Part shown: positions 35,474-44,854 of the stretch, piece after piece
Numbering within the stretch: position 1 is the first letter of the stretch
Layout: each line of letters starts with the position of its first letter
From: an uncultured Lachnospiraceae bacterium
GTDB lineage: Bacteria; Bacillota; Clostridia; Lachnospirales; Lachnospiraceae
Assembly: GCA_902766735.1 (NCBI GenBank)
Contig: CACXEU010000018.1
Location: forward strand, 1 to 51,362
Reading direction: 5' to 3'
Length of the DNA stretch: 51,362 bases
Notes under the pieces: generated by a model
Told to the model about the DNA's origin: nothing
The model's input: only the letters and a program-made list of their open reading frames with translations
Database searches by the model: none
Made by a program: the position numbers and the translations under genes

Positions 35474-36276
35474 AAGAACGATTAGATGTATTATTAGTGA
35501 AAAGAGGACTCGCTCCTTCCAGAGAAAAAGCAAAGGCGATTATTATGAGTGGGATTGTTTTTGTGGACAATGAACGAGAAGATAAAGCAGGTACTTTCTT
35601 TGATGAAAAAGTACAGATTGAAGTACGCGGAAAAACATTAAAGTATGTAAGCCGTGGTGGCCTGAAATTGGAAAAGGCCATGGAATGCTTTGGCGTGGAA
35701 CTACATGATAAAGTTTGTATGGACGTGGGAGCGTCCACAGGCGGTTTTACAGATTGTATGCTTCAGAATGGAGCAACGAAAGTATATTCTGTGGATGTGG
35801 GTCATGGTCAGTTAGCCTGGAAACTGGTGACAGATGAGAGAGTAGTTTGTATGGACCGCACAAACATTCGCTACGTAACACCGGAAGATATTGAAGAACC
35901 GGTCAATTTTGCATCCATTGACGTTTCCTTCATTTCCCTGACAAAGGTATTGATGCCGGTCAGAGAACTTCTTACACCGGATGGACAGGTGGTTTGTCTG
36001 ATTAAACCACAGTTTGAGGCCGGCCGTGAGAATGTTGGGAAAAAAGGAGTGGTGCGTGACCCGAAGATACATATGCAGGTTATTGATACCGTAGTGGAAT
36101 TTGCAAAATCCATCGGATTTACGGTACTTGATTTAGATTTTTCTCCGGTAAAGGGACCAGAAGGAAATATAGAATATTTGTTATATTTGCAAAAAGATAT
36201 GGAACAGTGCCAGAATGGCAAGGAAATAGATTCTGAAATGGTAGTCCGGGCTTCCCACGAGGCTTTGGATCATTAG
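35470..36276 (+). CDS. tlyA: TlyA-family rRNA methyltransferase
   Basis: The 268-residue protein has an N-terminal S4 RNA-binding domain (RLDVLLVKRGLAPSREKAK, ~1-60) and a Rossmann methyltransferase domain (MDVGASTGGFTDCML at ~78, KPQFEAGRENVGKKGVV). TlyA relatives 2'-O-methylate 16S and/or 23S rRNA, and loss can give capreomycin resistance in mycobacteria. The name haemolysin in older annotations is not supported by the domains. It is coupled to dxs by an ATGA overlap and precedes nadK, as in many Firmicutes. Confidence 0.95.
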   Translation: MKERLDVLLVKRGLAPSREKAKAIIMSGIVFVDNEREDKAGTFFDEKVQIEVRGKTLKYVSRGGLKLEKAMECFGVELHDKVCMDVGASTGGFTDCMLQNGATKVYSVDVGHGQLAWKLVTDERVVCMDRTNIRYVTPEDIEEPVNFASIDVSFISLTKVLMPVRELLTPDGQVVCLIKPQFEAGRENVGKKGVVRDPKIHMQVIDTVVEFAKSIGFTVLDLDFSPVKGPEGNIEYLLYLQKDMEQCQNGKEIDSEMVVRASHEALDH

Positions 36277-36295
36277 GAAAAGGATTGGTGTTTCT

Positions 36296-37153
36296 ATGAA
36301 AAATTACGCGATTATTTCAAACCGATATAAGGATGAAAAAGGACAGTTAGCGAAGCAGGTTTCTGATGAAATTGTAAAAAAAGGTGGAAAATGCTATTTG
36401 TTCAATAATGTAGATGACGCTACAGGTGAGTACAGAATTATCAATCACAATGATATTCCAAAAGAAGTGGAATGTGTCATTACCATTGGAGGGGATGGCA
36501 CTCTGTTACATGCAGCCAAGGATTTGAAGTCCAAAGATGTTGTGTTTGTGGGAGTGAACAAAGGAACGTTAGGTTTTTTGGCGGAAGTCAATCAAAATCA
36601 GATTGAGGAAGCAATAGACCGATTGTTTGAAGATGATTTTCAGATGGAATCACGAATGATGCTGGAAGGTGAAGTGATTCGAGATGGAAAAACGGTGTAT
36701 TCCGGCAATGTACTGAACGAAATTGTAATTCACCGTGGTGGTGATTTCGCAGTTACCAACTTGGAAGTTTTTGTAAACAATCAGCTTTTAGGAAACTACA
36801 CTGCAGATGGCATGATTCTTGCCACACCAACTGGTTCTACAGCTTATAATCTTTCGGCTGGTGGACCGGTAGCACGACCGGATTCAAAGATGATCATCAT
36901 GACGCCGATTTGTCCTCATACCATTGGAAATATGAGCATTATTTTTTCGCAGAAAGACGTTCTTGAAATTTATGTGGGTCCGCCAAAACATCTGAAAATT
37001 GAGCGTCGAAATGTCTGTTTTGATGGCGATAGTATTTTTGATATTATATCGGGAGATGTAATTCGCGTTCGCAAAGCCAAAGAAGAAACAAAGATTGCCA
37101 AGCTGGATGATAGCAGTTTCCTTCAGGCAATCAAGGATAAAATAGGAGACTAG
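36296..37153 (+). CDS. nadK: NAD kinase
   Basis: The 285-residue kinase phosphorylates NAD to NADP. It has the GGDGTLLHAA motif (~residue 64), NKGTLGFLAEV, and the NAD-binding TPTGSTAYNLSAGGP region. Length is typical. It follows tlyA by 19 bp and precedes argR by one base, keeping the order found in Bacillus-Clostridium genomes. Confidence 0.97.
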   Translation: MKNYAIISNRYKDEKGQLAKQVSDEIVKKGGKCYLFNNVDDATGEYRIINHNDIPKEVECVITIGGDGTLLHAAKDLKSKDVVFVGVNKGTLGFLAEVNQNQIEEAIDRLFEDDFQMESRMMLEGEVIRDGKTVYSGNVLNEIVIHRGGDFAVTNLEVFVNNQLLGNYTADGMILATPTGSTAYNLSAGGPVARPDSKMIIMTPICPHTIGNMSIIFSQKDVLEIYVGPPKHLKIERRNVCFDGDSIFDIISGDVIRVRKAKEETKIAKLDDSSFLQAIKDKIGD

Positions 37154-37154
37154 T

Positions 37155-37610
37155 ATGAAATCAGGAAGACAAAAAGCCATTCTGGAAATTATCAATCAAT
37201 ATGAAATTGATACTCAGGATGAGTTGGTAAAAAAATTGAAGGAAAAAGGGTTTGAAGTGACCCAGGCGACTATTTCAAGGGATATGAAGCAGTTACAGCT
37301 CATTAAAGTTCCTGCATCTAATGGAAAGCAGAAATATGCAGCATCCAATGTAGAGTCACCAAATGCAGTAAATAAGTATATGAGAGTTTTGGCAGATGGA
37401 ATCATTTCTGTGGATTCTGCCGGAAACATTCTTGTAATAAAAACCGGTTCCGGATTAGCCATGGCAGTTGCTGCTGCCGTGGACTCGTTGAAGATTGATG
37501 GTATTTTAGGAAGTATTGCAGGGGATGATACTATCATGTGCGTTGTTAAGGAAACGGAACAGATTGAGCAGATAAAAAATCGGCTGAATCAATTGAGTGA
37601 AAGTCAGTAA
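37155..37610 (+). CDS. argR: Arginine repressor/activator ArgR
   Basis: The 151-residue regulator has an N-terminal winged helix (RQKAILEIINQYEIDTQDEL, VTQATISRDMKQLQLIKV) and the C-terminal arginine-binding oligomerisation domain (NILVIKTGSGLAMAVAAAVDS, GSIAGDDTIMCV with the Gly-Asp-Asp arginine site). It acts as a hexamer on ARG boxes. Its link with the nearby recN is positional, conserved across Firmicutes, and not a sign of shared function. The start has an AGGAGA site. Confidence 0.97.
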   Translation: MKSGRQKAILEIINQYEIDTQDELVKKLKEKGFEVTQATISRDMKQLQLIKVPASNGKQKYAASNVESPNAVNKYMRVLADGIISVDSAGNILVIKTGSGLAMAVAAAVDSLKIDGILGSIAGDDTIMCVVKETEQIEQIKNRLNQLSESQ

Positions 37611-37641
37611 TATCTGGAGAGAAACACAAGAAGGAGGAACT

Positions 37642-39330
37642 ATGTTACAAAACCTACACGTAAAAAATTTAGCTTTAATTGAAGAAGTGGACGTGGACTT
37701 CGACAAAGGTCTGATTGTGTTTACCGGGGAAACCGGTGCAGGAAAATCTCTGATTTTAGGATCTGTGAATGTGGCCTTGGGACAAAAGGCTGACAAAGAA
37801 ATGATTCGGCAGGGAACCGATTATTCTTTGGTGGAACTTTCCTTTTCTGTTATGGAGCGGGAAGCTGAGAAATTAAAGAAGATGGATATTTATATGGAAG
37901 ATGATCATACCGTGACTGTCACCCGAAAAATATCCGAAGGCCGCAGTGTTTCTAAAATCAATGGAGAGACGGTAAATTTAAATACCCTAAAAAAAGCGAT
38001 GGCTTTACTGGTGGATATTTATGGTCAACACGAACATCAGTCATTGCTTTATCCGAAAAAACATTTGGAAATTCTGGACCAGTTTGCAAAAGAAAAAATT
38101 GAGCCCTATACAGAGAAACTTAAGATTGAATACCGAAAATATCTGGAACTTAAGAAACGTCTTGAATCCATGGATTTGGATGAGGGAAAACGTGCCAGGG
38201 ATTTGGAATTTTTAGAATATGAAGTGAATGAAATCTTAAAAGCAGAATTACAAGAAGGCGAAGACATTACTTTAGAGAAAGAATTTAAAAGAATGTCCAA
38301 TAGTCAGAATATTCTGCAGGCATTAGGGGAAACCTATCAGGAAATCGGTTATGATTCTCCAAGTGGTGCCGGAGAGTGTATCGGCCGTGGGATTAGAAGC
38401 ATTACCGCAGTGGCTGATATGGATGAAAAAATACCGGAATTGCAAAAAATGCTGTTTGAATTAGATGAATTATGCAGAAATCTTTCTGCAGAAATTCAGG
38501 ATTATCATCGAAACATGGAATTTGATCCACAGTATGCGGCAGAGATTTCCGAACGTCTAGATTTAATCAATCACTTAAAAATAAAATATGGTCAATCCAT
38601 CACTGAAATTCTAAGTTATGCAGAGGAAAAACAGAAGGAAATCGATGGTTTAAAAAATCTGGATTTTGAAATAGAGGCAGTAAAAACCCAGATTGATGAA
38701 ACTTATCGAAATATGGATGCACTTTGTAAAAAAATCTCTGATATCCGAAAACAGGAAGCAACGGTCCTCGCCGAGAAAGTAATTCAATCATTGAATGATC
38801 TGAATTTTATCTCGGTTCAGTTTGAGATTTCCATCACGCGAAAGGAAGAAATCTCAGAAAACGGATATGATTTTGTGGAATTTTTAATCTCAACTAATCC
38901 GGGTGAACCTTTAAAGCCATTGGCGAAAGTTGCATCCGGTGGTGAGTTGTCCAGAATCATGCTTGCAATGAAATCAATTCTGGCATCCACAGAGGACGTG
39001 GATACGCTGATTTTTGATGAAATTGATACGGGAATCAGTGGTAAGACAGCACAGAAGGTGGCAGAAAAAATGGCTGGAATCAGTGGAAAGCATCAGGTGA
39101 TTTGTATTTCACATCTTTCACAGATTGCTGCCATGGCAGATCATCATTATCTGATTGAAAAAAAACTGGAGAATGATAGAACTGTTACTAAAATTAAACA
39201 ATTGAATCGTCAGCAGTCCATCGCTGAAATTGTCCGAATTAATGGCGGAAACGAAGTGACAGAAGCATCTTTGAAACAGGCGACGGAGATGAAGGAAATG
39301 GCAGAACGAACAAAAAGTAGTCTGATTTAA
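37642..39330 (+). CDS. recN: DNA repair protein RecN
   Basis: The 562-residue SMC-like ATPase acts in double-strand break repair. It has the N-terminal Walker A FTGETGAGKSLILG, coiled-coil arms (~160-360), and the C-terminal signature and Walker B (VASGGELSRIMLAMK, TLIFDEIDTGISG). Start chosen at 37642, preceded by AAGGAGG; an in-frame ATG at 37597 inside argR has no ribosome site. A terminator follows, ending the xseA-recN unit. Confidence 0.97.
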   Translation: MLQNLHVKNLALIEEVDVDFDKGLIVFTGETGAGKSLILGSVNVALGQKADKEMIRQGTDYSLVELSFSVMEREAEKLKKMDIYMEDDHTVTVTRKISEGRSVSKINGETVNLNTLKKAMALLVDIYGQHEHQSLLYPKKHLEILDQFAKEKIEPYTEKLKIEYRKYLELKKRLESMDLDEGKRARDLEFLEYEVNEILKAELQEGEDITLEKEFKRMSNSQNILQALGETYQEIGYDSPSGAGECIGRGIRSITAVADMDEKIPELQKMLFELDELCRNLSAEIQDYHRNMEFDPQYAAEISERLDLINHLKIKYGQSITEILSYAEEKQKEIDGLKNLDFEIEAVKTQIDETYRNMDALCKKISDIRKQEATVLAEKVIQSLNDLNFISVQFEISITRKEEISENGYDFVEFLISTNPGEPLKPLAKVASGGELSRIMLAMKSILASTEDVDTLIFDEIDTGISGKTAQKVAEKMAGISGKHQVICISHLSQIAAMADHHYLIEKKLENDRTVTKIKQLNRQQSIAEIVRINGGNEVTEASLKQATEMKEMAERTKSSLI

Positions 39331-39351
39331 TTGAATGATACCACGCATATT

Positions 39352-39384
39352 AAGAGGGAAGAGAAATCTTCTCTCTTTTATTTT
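39352..39384 (+). terminator. Intrinsic terminator between recN and spoIVB
   Basis: An 11-bp stem (39352-39362 with 39367-39377, one G-T pair) closed by a GAAA tetraloop is followed by a T-rich run. Confidence 0.8.
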
Positions 39385-39412
39385 TTTGAAAATAAATATG
39401 CGGAGGTACTAT

Positions 39413-40456
39413 ATGAAAAGAAAAAACAAAGTCTGTCTCTATTTGGGTTTAGGACTATTTTTGATTGGATTGGTTTCAGCAATTTTATATAAAAAAGATC
39501 ATACTGCAGGCAGCATTGCAGTAAATAGTGGGATTCGGGAAGAAATGGTGTATCCCATAGGGCTTCCGGCAGGGATCTATCTGAAGACAAAAGGGGTTAT
39601 GGTAATTGACACCGTGACAGTGGAAAATCAACAGGGAGAACTAATGAATCCGGCAAAGGGGAAAATAAATGCAGGGGATTACATCACAAAATTTAATGAC
39701 ATAATTGTAGGAAACAAGGCACAGTTACAATATCTCATAAAAAGTAACAGGAACAAAAAAATCATCTTGTCGGTGGAATCGAAGAAGACGCGAAAAAAGG
39801 TTCCATTGACACCGGTGAAAAATAAAGCCGGAGAATATCAGTTGGGACTATGGATTCGGGATGACATGCAAAGTATCGGGACCATTAGTTTTGTGACAGA
39901 AGAAAATGAATTTTTTTCTTTAGGTCATGGAATATGTGATGTGGATACCGGAAAGTTATTGTCATCGGATGAAGGTGTTATATATCATGCAAATATCTGG
40001 GGAGTCAAAAAAGGAGAAGCAGGAAATCCAGGAGGACTGTGTGGATCCATAGATTATGATGAGTCCGAGAAAATAGGCACAATATCCCATAATACCACTA
40101 ATGGCATCTGGGGAACTTTAAACCCTCAAGATGCTCAGGCACTTAAGGAGGAAAAAGTGAAAATCGCATATGGAGAGAAAGTTCAATGCGGCGAGGCAAA
40201 AATTAAATTAACTTTACAGGGAAAGGTTTCTTATTATGCTATTGAAATTATTCATGTGGATTTAAAAAGAAAAGAAAAAAACATGATTATAAAGATTACT
40301 GACAAGAAGCTTTTAAAGAAAACCAATGGAATTGTCCAAGGGATGAGCGGCTGTCCCATTCTTCAAAATAACCGGTTGATTGGAATAGTAACTCATGTCA
40401 TGGTAAACCATCCGGATTATGGATACGGAATTTTAATTGACAAAATTTCCCATTAA
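39413..40456 (+). CDS. spoIVB: SpoIVB peptidase (S55), sigma-K checkpoint signal
   Basis: The 347-residue protease is made in the forespore and cleaves SpoIVFA in Bacillus, releasing pro-sigma-K processing. It has an N-terminal membrane anchor (VCLYLGLGLFLIGLVSAIL), a PDZ domain (~105-160, INAGDYITKFNDI) and the S55 domain with catalytic SLGHGICDVDTG and QGMSGCPILQ, where the Ser lies. I set the start at 39413 with GCGGAGG upstream. It is the last gene before an SseB/FHA gene, whereas spo0A usually follows directly. Confidence 0.95.
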   Translation: MKRKNKVCLYLGLGLFLIGLVSAILYKKDHTAGSIAVNSGIREEMVYPIGLPAGIYLKTKGVMVIDTVTVENQQGELMNPAKGKINAGDYITKFNDIIVGNKAQLQYLIKSNRNKKIILSVESKKTRKKVPLTPVKNKAGEYQLGLWIRDDMQSIGTISFVTEENEFFSLGHGICDVDTGKLLSSDEGVIYHANIWGVKKGEAGNPGGLCGSIDYDESEKIGTISHNTTNGIWGTLNPQDAQALKEEKVKIAYGEKVQCGEAKIKLTLQGKVSYYAIEIIHVDLKRKEKNMIIKITDKKLLKKTNGIVQGMSGCPILQNNRLIGIVTHVMVNHPDYGYGILIDKISH

Positions 40457-40480
40457 ATAGAAAAATGTCTAAAAATGTTG

Positions 40481-40486
40481 TATAAT
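40481..40486 (+). promoter_or_regulatory. SigA -10 for the SseB/FHA gene
   Basis: A perfect TATAAT lies 54 bp before the start codon. The region 17 bp upstream has no clear -35 box, so only the -10 is annotated. Confidence 0.4.
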
Positions 40487-40539
40487 AGATTGGGTTATTT
40501 TATATGATGACAAATTTGACACTTTTTAGGAGGGGAAAC

Positions 40540-41292
40540 ATGGCTGCGAATAATTCAGAGCTTGTAAAGGAAATTGAGGAACTAATCAGAAAGTATAATA
40601 AGAAACCTGAGAAAAAAATCAAAAAAAGGGAAATCGTGGAGTTATTTCAAGAGGCTGAAATCATTGTTCCTTGTCGTGCGAATTTAGGCGATAATCAGGT
40701 GTATGATGAATATATTGAAGAAGTTACTCTGAAGCCAGATGTAGTGAAAGACGGATACAGTACAAGATTATTACCGGTATTTACAACGTATGAACAGATT
40801 CCGATTGATTATATGGGAAAATTCTCATTGATACGAATGTCAGCGTCATCTGCTTATGCATTTATGAACGAATCTGAGGAGTTACACGGAATCGTAATTA
40901 ATCCATTTACCGATTCTAACATGGAATTGAGAAAAAAGAGAACTTCGCCATCCACTACGACGAAGAGTTATGTAAAGCCGACTCCAAGTGCTTTTGGTGG
41001 AGATAATTTAAGAGCAATGATTGTATACAATAATCAGCGCTATAATGTTGCAAAGTCACCATTTACCATCGGAAGAGCAGGAACAGATATTACCATTCCT
41101 GAAACCTATATTTCAAAGGTGCATGCAATTATTTCCTATAAAGATGGCAGATATAAAGTGGCAGATTATGGTTCAACCAATGGAACAAAATTAAATGGAA
41201 AAGAACTGAAACCGAAGGTGTATTATGAACTTCGTGATGGATATGAAATTCAGTTATCCGATAAAGACAAATTAATCGTTTACGTTGATTAA
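40540..41292 (+). CDS. SseB-like N-domain plus FHA-domain protein
   Basis: The 250-residue soluble protein has two parts. Residues ~35-140 resemble the SseB N-terminal domain (LLPVFTTYEQIPI, AYAFMNESEELHGIVINPF). Residues ~165-250 are an FHA domain with FTIGRAGTDITIPETYISKVHA, giving the phosphothreonine-binding Arg and Ser residues, and the GSTNGTKLNGKEL loop. FHA domains bind phosphothreonine, suggesting a partner Ser/Thr kinase. It lies between spoIVB and spo0A with its own promoter. The ATG at 40540 has a strong AGGAGGGG site; an upstream ATG does not. The function is unknown. Confidence 0.85.
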   Translation: MAANNSELVKEIEELIRKYNKKPEKKIKKREIVELFQEAEIIVPCRANLGDNQVYDEYIEEVTLKPDVVKDGYSTRLLPVFTTYEQIPIDYMGKFSLIRMSASSAYAFMNESEELHGIVINPFTDSNMELRKKRTSPSTTTKSYVKPTPSAFGGDNLRAMIVYNNQRYNVAKSPFTIGRAGTDITIPETYISKVHAIISYKDGRYKVADYGSTNGTKLNGKELKPKVYYELRDGYEIQLSDKDKLIVYVD

Positions 41293-41308
41293 TGTTCTGT
41301 AAACCAAA

Positions 41309-41315
41309 TGTCGAA
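41309..41315 (+). promoter_or_regulatory. Spo0A box (0A box) upstream of spo0A
   Basis: TGTCGAA is a perfect match to the core 0A box recognised by Spo0A~P, 112 bp before the spo0A start. TGTCAAA at 41380-41386 is a one-mismatch copy that overlaps the -35 box. Autoregulation is a known feature in Bacillus. Confidence 0.55.
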
Positions 41316-41377
41316 TTATGGTGTTTTATGCGATTTTTTTAAGTTGAATCTCATTGAATTACAAATTATAATCAACT

Positions 41378-41407
41378 TTGTCAAATTAATTCAAACAGTA
41401 CTGTAAT
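41378..41407 (+). promoter_or_regulatory. Candidate promoter of spo0A
   Basis: TTGTCA (41378-41383) and TGTAAT (41402-41407) are spaced 18 bp, about 20 bp before the start codon. Both boxes are 5/6 matches to SigA. I did not find a convincing sigma-H promoter. Confidence 0.4.
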
Positions 41408-41426
41408 TTGATATTGAGGAGGAAAA

Positions 41427-42227
41427 ATGAACAAAATTAATGTGGCGGTTGTTGACGATAATGAGAAAATATTGGAGACAATTTGTAATACATTAGAAAA
41501 TGATGATGAAATAAACATCATAGGGAAGGCAAAGAATGGTGAAGATGCTTACGAACTGATAAAAAAGACCAGTCCGGATGTGGTAGTACTTGACCTGATT
41601 ATGCCGAAAATGGATGGCTTGTCTTTAATGGACAAGGTTCAGAATGACGGAACCATGATTAAACTTCCGTTCTTTATTGTGACCTCGGCCATCAGCAATG
41701 AAAAAGTAATTCAGGATGCTTTTGGAAATGGTGCAGGCTATTATTTGCTAAAACCATTTGAGATGGAAATGATTTCTGACCGAATCAAAAGCTCCAGAAA
41801 TTATAAACGAAATATTCCTGAAAATAAGAAAATTGTTGGAGCAAGTGAAGACAGAAAACAATTTATGAATCGGAACATTGAAAGTGATGTAACAAGCATC
41901 ATTCACGATGTGGGGGTACCGGCTCATATTAAAGGATATCAGTATCTTCGGGAGGCAATCATTATGTGTGTCAATGATAATGAGATGCTAAACTCCATTA
42001 CGAAGATTCTTTATCCGGGAATTGCAAAGAAATTTCAGACCACACCGAGCAGAGTGGAACGTGCCATTCGTCACGCAATTGAAGTGGCTTGGAATCGTGG
42101 GAAAATAGAAACTATTGATGATTTGTTCGGCTATACAATTAATGTGGAAAAGGGAAAACCGACCAACTCGGAATTTATTGCATTGATTTCTGACAAGATT
42201 CGTTTGGAATATAAATGCAGGTCGTAA
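41427..42227 (+). CDS. spo0A: Sporulation master regulator Spo0A
   Basis: The 266-residue response regulator has an N-terminal receiver domain with the phosphorylated Asp in [13 protein letters not shown] (Asp near residue 55), conserved Thr (IVTSAISN) and Lys (LLKPFEMEM). The C-terminal DNA-binding domain contains the classic [20 protein letters not shown] and [21 protein letters not shown] segments. It governs entry into sporulation. No SpoIIA/SpoIIE genes are near. The ribosome site is TGAGGAGG. Confidence 0.98.
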   Translation: MNKINVAVVDDNEKILETICNTLENDDEINIIGKAKNGEDAYELIKKTSPDVVVLDLIMPKMDGLSLMDKVQNDGTMIKLPFFIVTSAISNEKVIQDAFGNGAGYYLLKPFEMEMISDRIKSSRNYKRNIPENKKIVGASEDRKQFMNRNIESDVTSIIHDVGVPAHIKGYQYLREAIIMCVNDNEMLNSITKILYPGIAKKFQTTPSRVERAIRHAIEVAWNRGKIETIDDLFGYTINVEKGKPTNSEFIALISDKIRLEYKCRS

Positions 42228-42307
42228 AAAGTGAAATTTTTACTATCCAGAACAGGAAATTTTTAGTATGATATACATAAGACAAAACATACTAGGGAGG
42301 AAGCTAT

Positions 42308-43753
42308 ATGAAGAAGATTTTATTTGCAGCATCAGAGTGTGTACCGTTTATTAAGACCGGAGGATTGGCAGACGTAGTTGGTTCTCTTCCAAAGTGTTTT
42401 AATAAGGATGAATATGACGTCAGAGTCATCATACCTAAGTATATGTGCATGGATGAAAAATGGAAAAATCAGATGACCTACGTAAATCATTTCTATATGG
42501 ACTTATGCTGGAGAAGACAGTATGTTGGAATCATGGAAATGGAATATGAAGGGGTAAAATTTTATTTCATTGATAATGAATATTATTTTTCCGGACCGAA
42601 GCCTTATACGGATATGAGATATGATTTGGAAAAATTTGCTTTCTTCTCTAGAGCAGTATTATCTGCATTACCGATTATTGGATTCAGACCGGACATTATT
42701 CATTGCCATGACTGGCAGACAGGACTGATTCCTGTATATTTGAAAGACAGTTTCGGATGGGGAGAATTTTATCAGGGAATTAAATCCATTATGACCATTC
42801 ATAACCTGAAATTCCAGGGCGTATGGGATGTGGATACTATTAAGGATTTAGCTGGTCTTTCTGATTATTATTTCACAGATGATAAATTAAAAGATTATGA
42901 TAATGGAAATTATTTAAAGGGTGGAATCGTTTATGCAGATCGTGTCACAACTGTAAGTGCTACCTACGCAGAAGAAATTAAGACTCCGTTCTTTGGTGAA
43001 GGATTGGATGGACTCATGAGAGCCAGAGCCGGTGACTTAAGCGGAATTGTAAACGGTATTGATTATGATGAATATAATCCGGCTACAGACCCGTATATCG
43101 AAAAGAATTTCTCAAAAGAAAATTTCCGTAAGGAAAAAGTTAAGAATAAAGTGGCACTGCAGAAGGAACTGGGATTAGAAGTTGATCCTAAGAGAATGAT
43201 GATTGGCTTAGTAAGTCGTCTGACAGATCAGAAGGGACTTGATTTAATTGCCTGTGTCATGGATGAATTGTGTCAGGATGCAGTTCAGTTTGTAATCCTT
43301 GGAACCGGCGAAGAGCAGTATGAAAATATGTTCCGTCACTTTGACTGGAAATATGGAAATTCTGTTTCTGCAAATATTTATTATTCTGAAAAGTTATCCC
43401 ATAAGATTTATGCAGCTTGTGATGCATTCTTAATGCCATCCTTGTTCGAGCCTTGTGGATTGAGTCAGTTGATGAGTTTAAGATACGGTACCTTACCAAT
43501 TGTTCGTGAAACCGGTGGTTTGAAAGACACTGTGGAACCATATAATGAATATGAACATAAAGGAACCGGATTTTCATTCTGTAATTATAATGCCCATGAA
43601 ATGATGGGAACTGTTCGATATGCTGAGCATGTTTACTACGATAAGAAGAGAGACTGGAATAAGATGGTAGATAGAGCCATGAGCGTAGATTTCTCGTGGA
43701 AAGTGTCTGCTGAGAAATACGAAACATTGTATAAAGAACTTATCGGAGAGTAG
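42308..43753 (+). CDS. glgA: Glycogen synthase (ADP-glucose)
   Basis: The 481-residue GT5 enzyme transfers glucose from ADP-glucose to glycogen. It has the N-terminal SECVPFIKTGGLADVVGSLP motif, HCHDWQTGLIPVYL, and the C-terminal EPCGLSQLMSLRYGTLPIVRETGGLKD region. Length is typical. It lies 80 bp after spo0A with an AGGGAGG site, and no other glg gene is adjacent. Glycogen is used by some sporulating Clostridia as a carbon reserve before spore formation, so the spo0A-glgA neighbourhood may be more than chance. Confidence 0.96.
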   Translation: MKKILFAASECVPFIKTGGLADVVGSLPKCFNKDEYDVRVIIPKYMCMDEKWKNQMTYVNHFYMDLCWRRQYVGIMEMEYEGVKFYFIDNEYYFSGPKPYTDMRYDLEKFAFFSRAVLSALPIIGFRPDIIHCHDWQTGLIPVYLKDSFGWGEFYQGIKSIMTIHNLKFQGVWDVDTIKDLAGLSDYYFTDDKLKDYDNGNYLKGGIVYADRVTTVSATYAEEIKTPFFGEGLDGLMRARAGDLSGIVNGIDYDEYNPATDPYIEKNFSKENFRKEKVKNKVALQKELGLEVDPKRMMIGLVSRLTDQKGLDLIACVMDELCQDAVQFVILGTGEEQYENMFRHFDWKYGNSVSANIYYSEKLSHKIYAACDAFLMPSLFEPCGLSQLMSLRYGTLPIVRETGGLKDTVEPYNEYEHKGTGFSFCNYNAHEMMGTVRYAEHVYYDKKRDWNKMVDRAMSVDFSWKVSAEKYETLYKELIGE

Positions 43754-43756
43754 AAT

Positions 43757-43786
43757 AAAAAAAGTCGCCAATCGGCGACTTTTTTT
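43757..43786. terminator. Bidirectional intrinsic terminator
   Basis: A 13-bp stem (43757-43769 with 43774-43786) carries A7 and T7 flanks and a 4-base loop. It serves glgA (+) and the reverse-strand gene ending at 43785, whose stop is in the right arm. Confidence 0.9.
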
Positions 43787-44825
43787 AGTTCTGGAAACGC
43801 CAGAAATAGGAATCTCCGAAACTTTTTTTTATGTAGATTGTCTTATGTTTCCGTTTGATATTTTTCCCGGTATACCCGTAATATCGTTTCAGTTTTTTGA
43901 CAAAATCTTTGGCATTTTTAAACGAATACTGGTCAGTGGATTTGGAATTCTTCTTGTATTTTATCTCAAAAGTTCTATTGGATGCCAATCCTCCGGGAAC
44001 ACAATCCACGATAAATTTGGAACCTTTTTGAAGGTTTCCGGTGAATATTTTCTGCGTGCGATACCGCTTAATATAACCAGTATAAGAGAATGTTTGTCCG
44101 GTTTTAGAATTGCTGCATTCAACAAAAAGAATATAATTATTTTTTGATTTTAGCGATATTTTTTGTTTCCCCGTGATGTTTTTTTCATCATAGGAAGATC
44201 GGGTATTATGGGATGCGGTGATTTTATCAATACGCCAATTTTTCGCTAAGGATATTTTTAAGGGAACTGTTTTCCTGGTATTGGAATAGATTGTTCCCTC
44301 GCTTGCATATCGTTGGGATTTACCATAATTATGTTTTCCGACTTTTAGTTTTTTGATTGGGGTTCCTTTCAATACAGTCAATTGTTTGGACACGGTTATG
44401 GAATTTCCGCTTTGGTCGGAAATTGTGCAACTGATTGTAGTGGTTCCTTTTTTGATTTGAAATACACTATGTCTTTCTAGAACGGAATAGGCTTCGGCCT
44501 GATCGTCGCTTAAGAAGTAGCCATATGAGAGAGAGTCATATTTTGCTACATCTTTGTCTGATGAACTCCAGTGATACTTCAGTTTGTCATATTTTTTCTC
44601 TTCTGATTCATTTACCGACGGGATGTTGGAAGACTGATACCCATCTTTATTTAAATAAAATTCTGCTGTCTTTTCAAATTCATAAATGTAATCCGGGCCT
44701 TCTATAGTAATTCCTTCTAAAAGAGGATTTTTCTGTTCGCCGGAGACGTTTACTGAATTCGAATATGTAATGCTGAGAGTAAACATCAGCAAAGAAAATA
44801 ATAGTTGTGTAATGGTTTTTTTCAT
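43785..44825 (-). CDS. Secreted Ig-like/surface protein of unknown function
   Basis: The 346-residue product has a signal peptide (residues 1-~25, core LLFSLLMFTLSIT). The middle has a Big_2-like Ig domain (KLKYHWSSSDKDVAKYD, KKGTTTISCTISDQSGNSITVS, ~85-160). The C-terminal part is Lys-rich and beta-stranded, with repeated Tyr/Lys segments and the ending DSYFWRFQN. I see no enzyme motif or sortase anchor. It lies 29 bp downstream of rqcH on the same strand with a GAGGTACG site, and it may be expressed with or separately from rqcH. A surface-adhesive role is inference. Confidence 0.7.
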   Translation of the reverse strand: MKKTITQLLFSLLMFTLSITYSNSVNVSGEQKNPLLEGITIEGPDYIYEFEKTAEFYLNKDGYQSSNIPSVNESEEKKYDKLKYHWSSSDKDVAKYDSLSYGYFLSDDQAEAYSVLERHSVFQIKKGTTTISCTISDQSGNSITVSKQLTVLKGTPIKKLKVGKHNYGKSQRYASEGTIYSNTRKTVPLKISLAKNWRIDKITASHNTRSSYDEKNITGKQKISLKSKNNYILFVECSNSKTGQTFSYTGYIKRYRTQKIFTGNLQKGSKFIVDCVPGGLASNRTFEIKYKKNSKSTDQYSFKNAKDFVKKLKRYYGYTGKNIKRKHKTIYIKKSFGDSYFWRFQN

Positions 44826-44854
44826 TTTTCGTACCTCGCTATTTTATCATGAGT

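Noticed and set aside
43257..43727. 156-codon reverse-strand ORF
   Set aside because: It lies wholly inside glgA in another frame, has no ribosome site and no recognisable domain.
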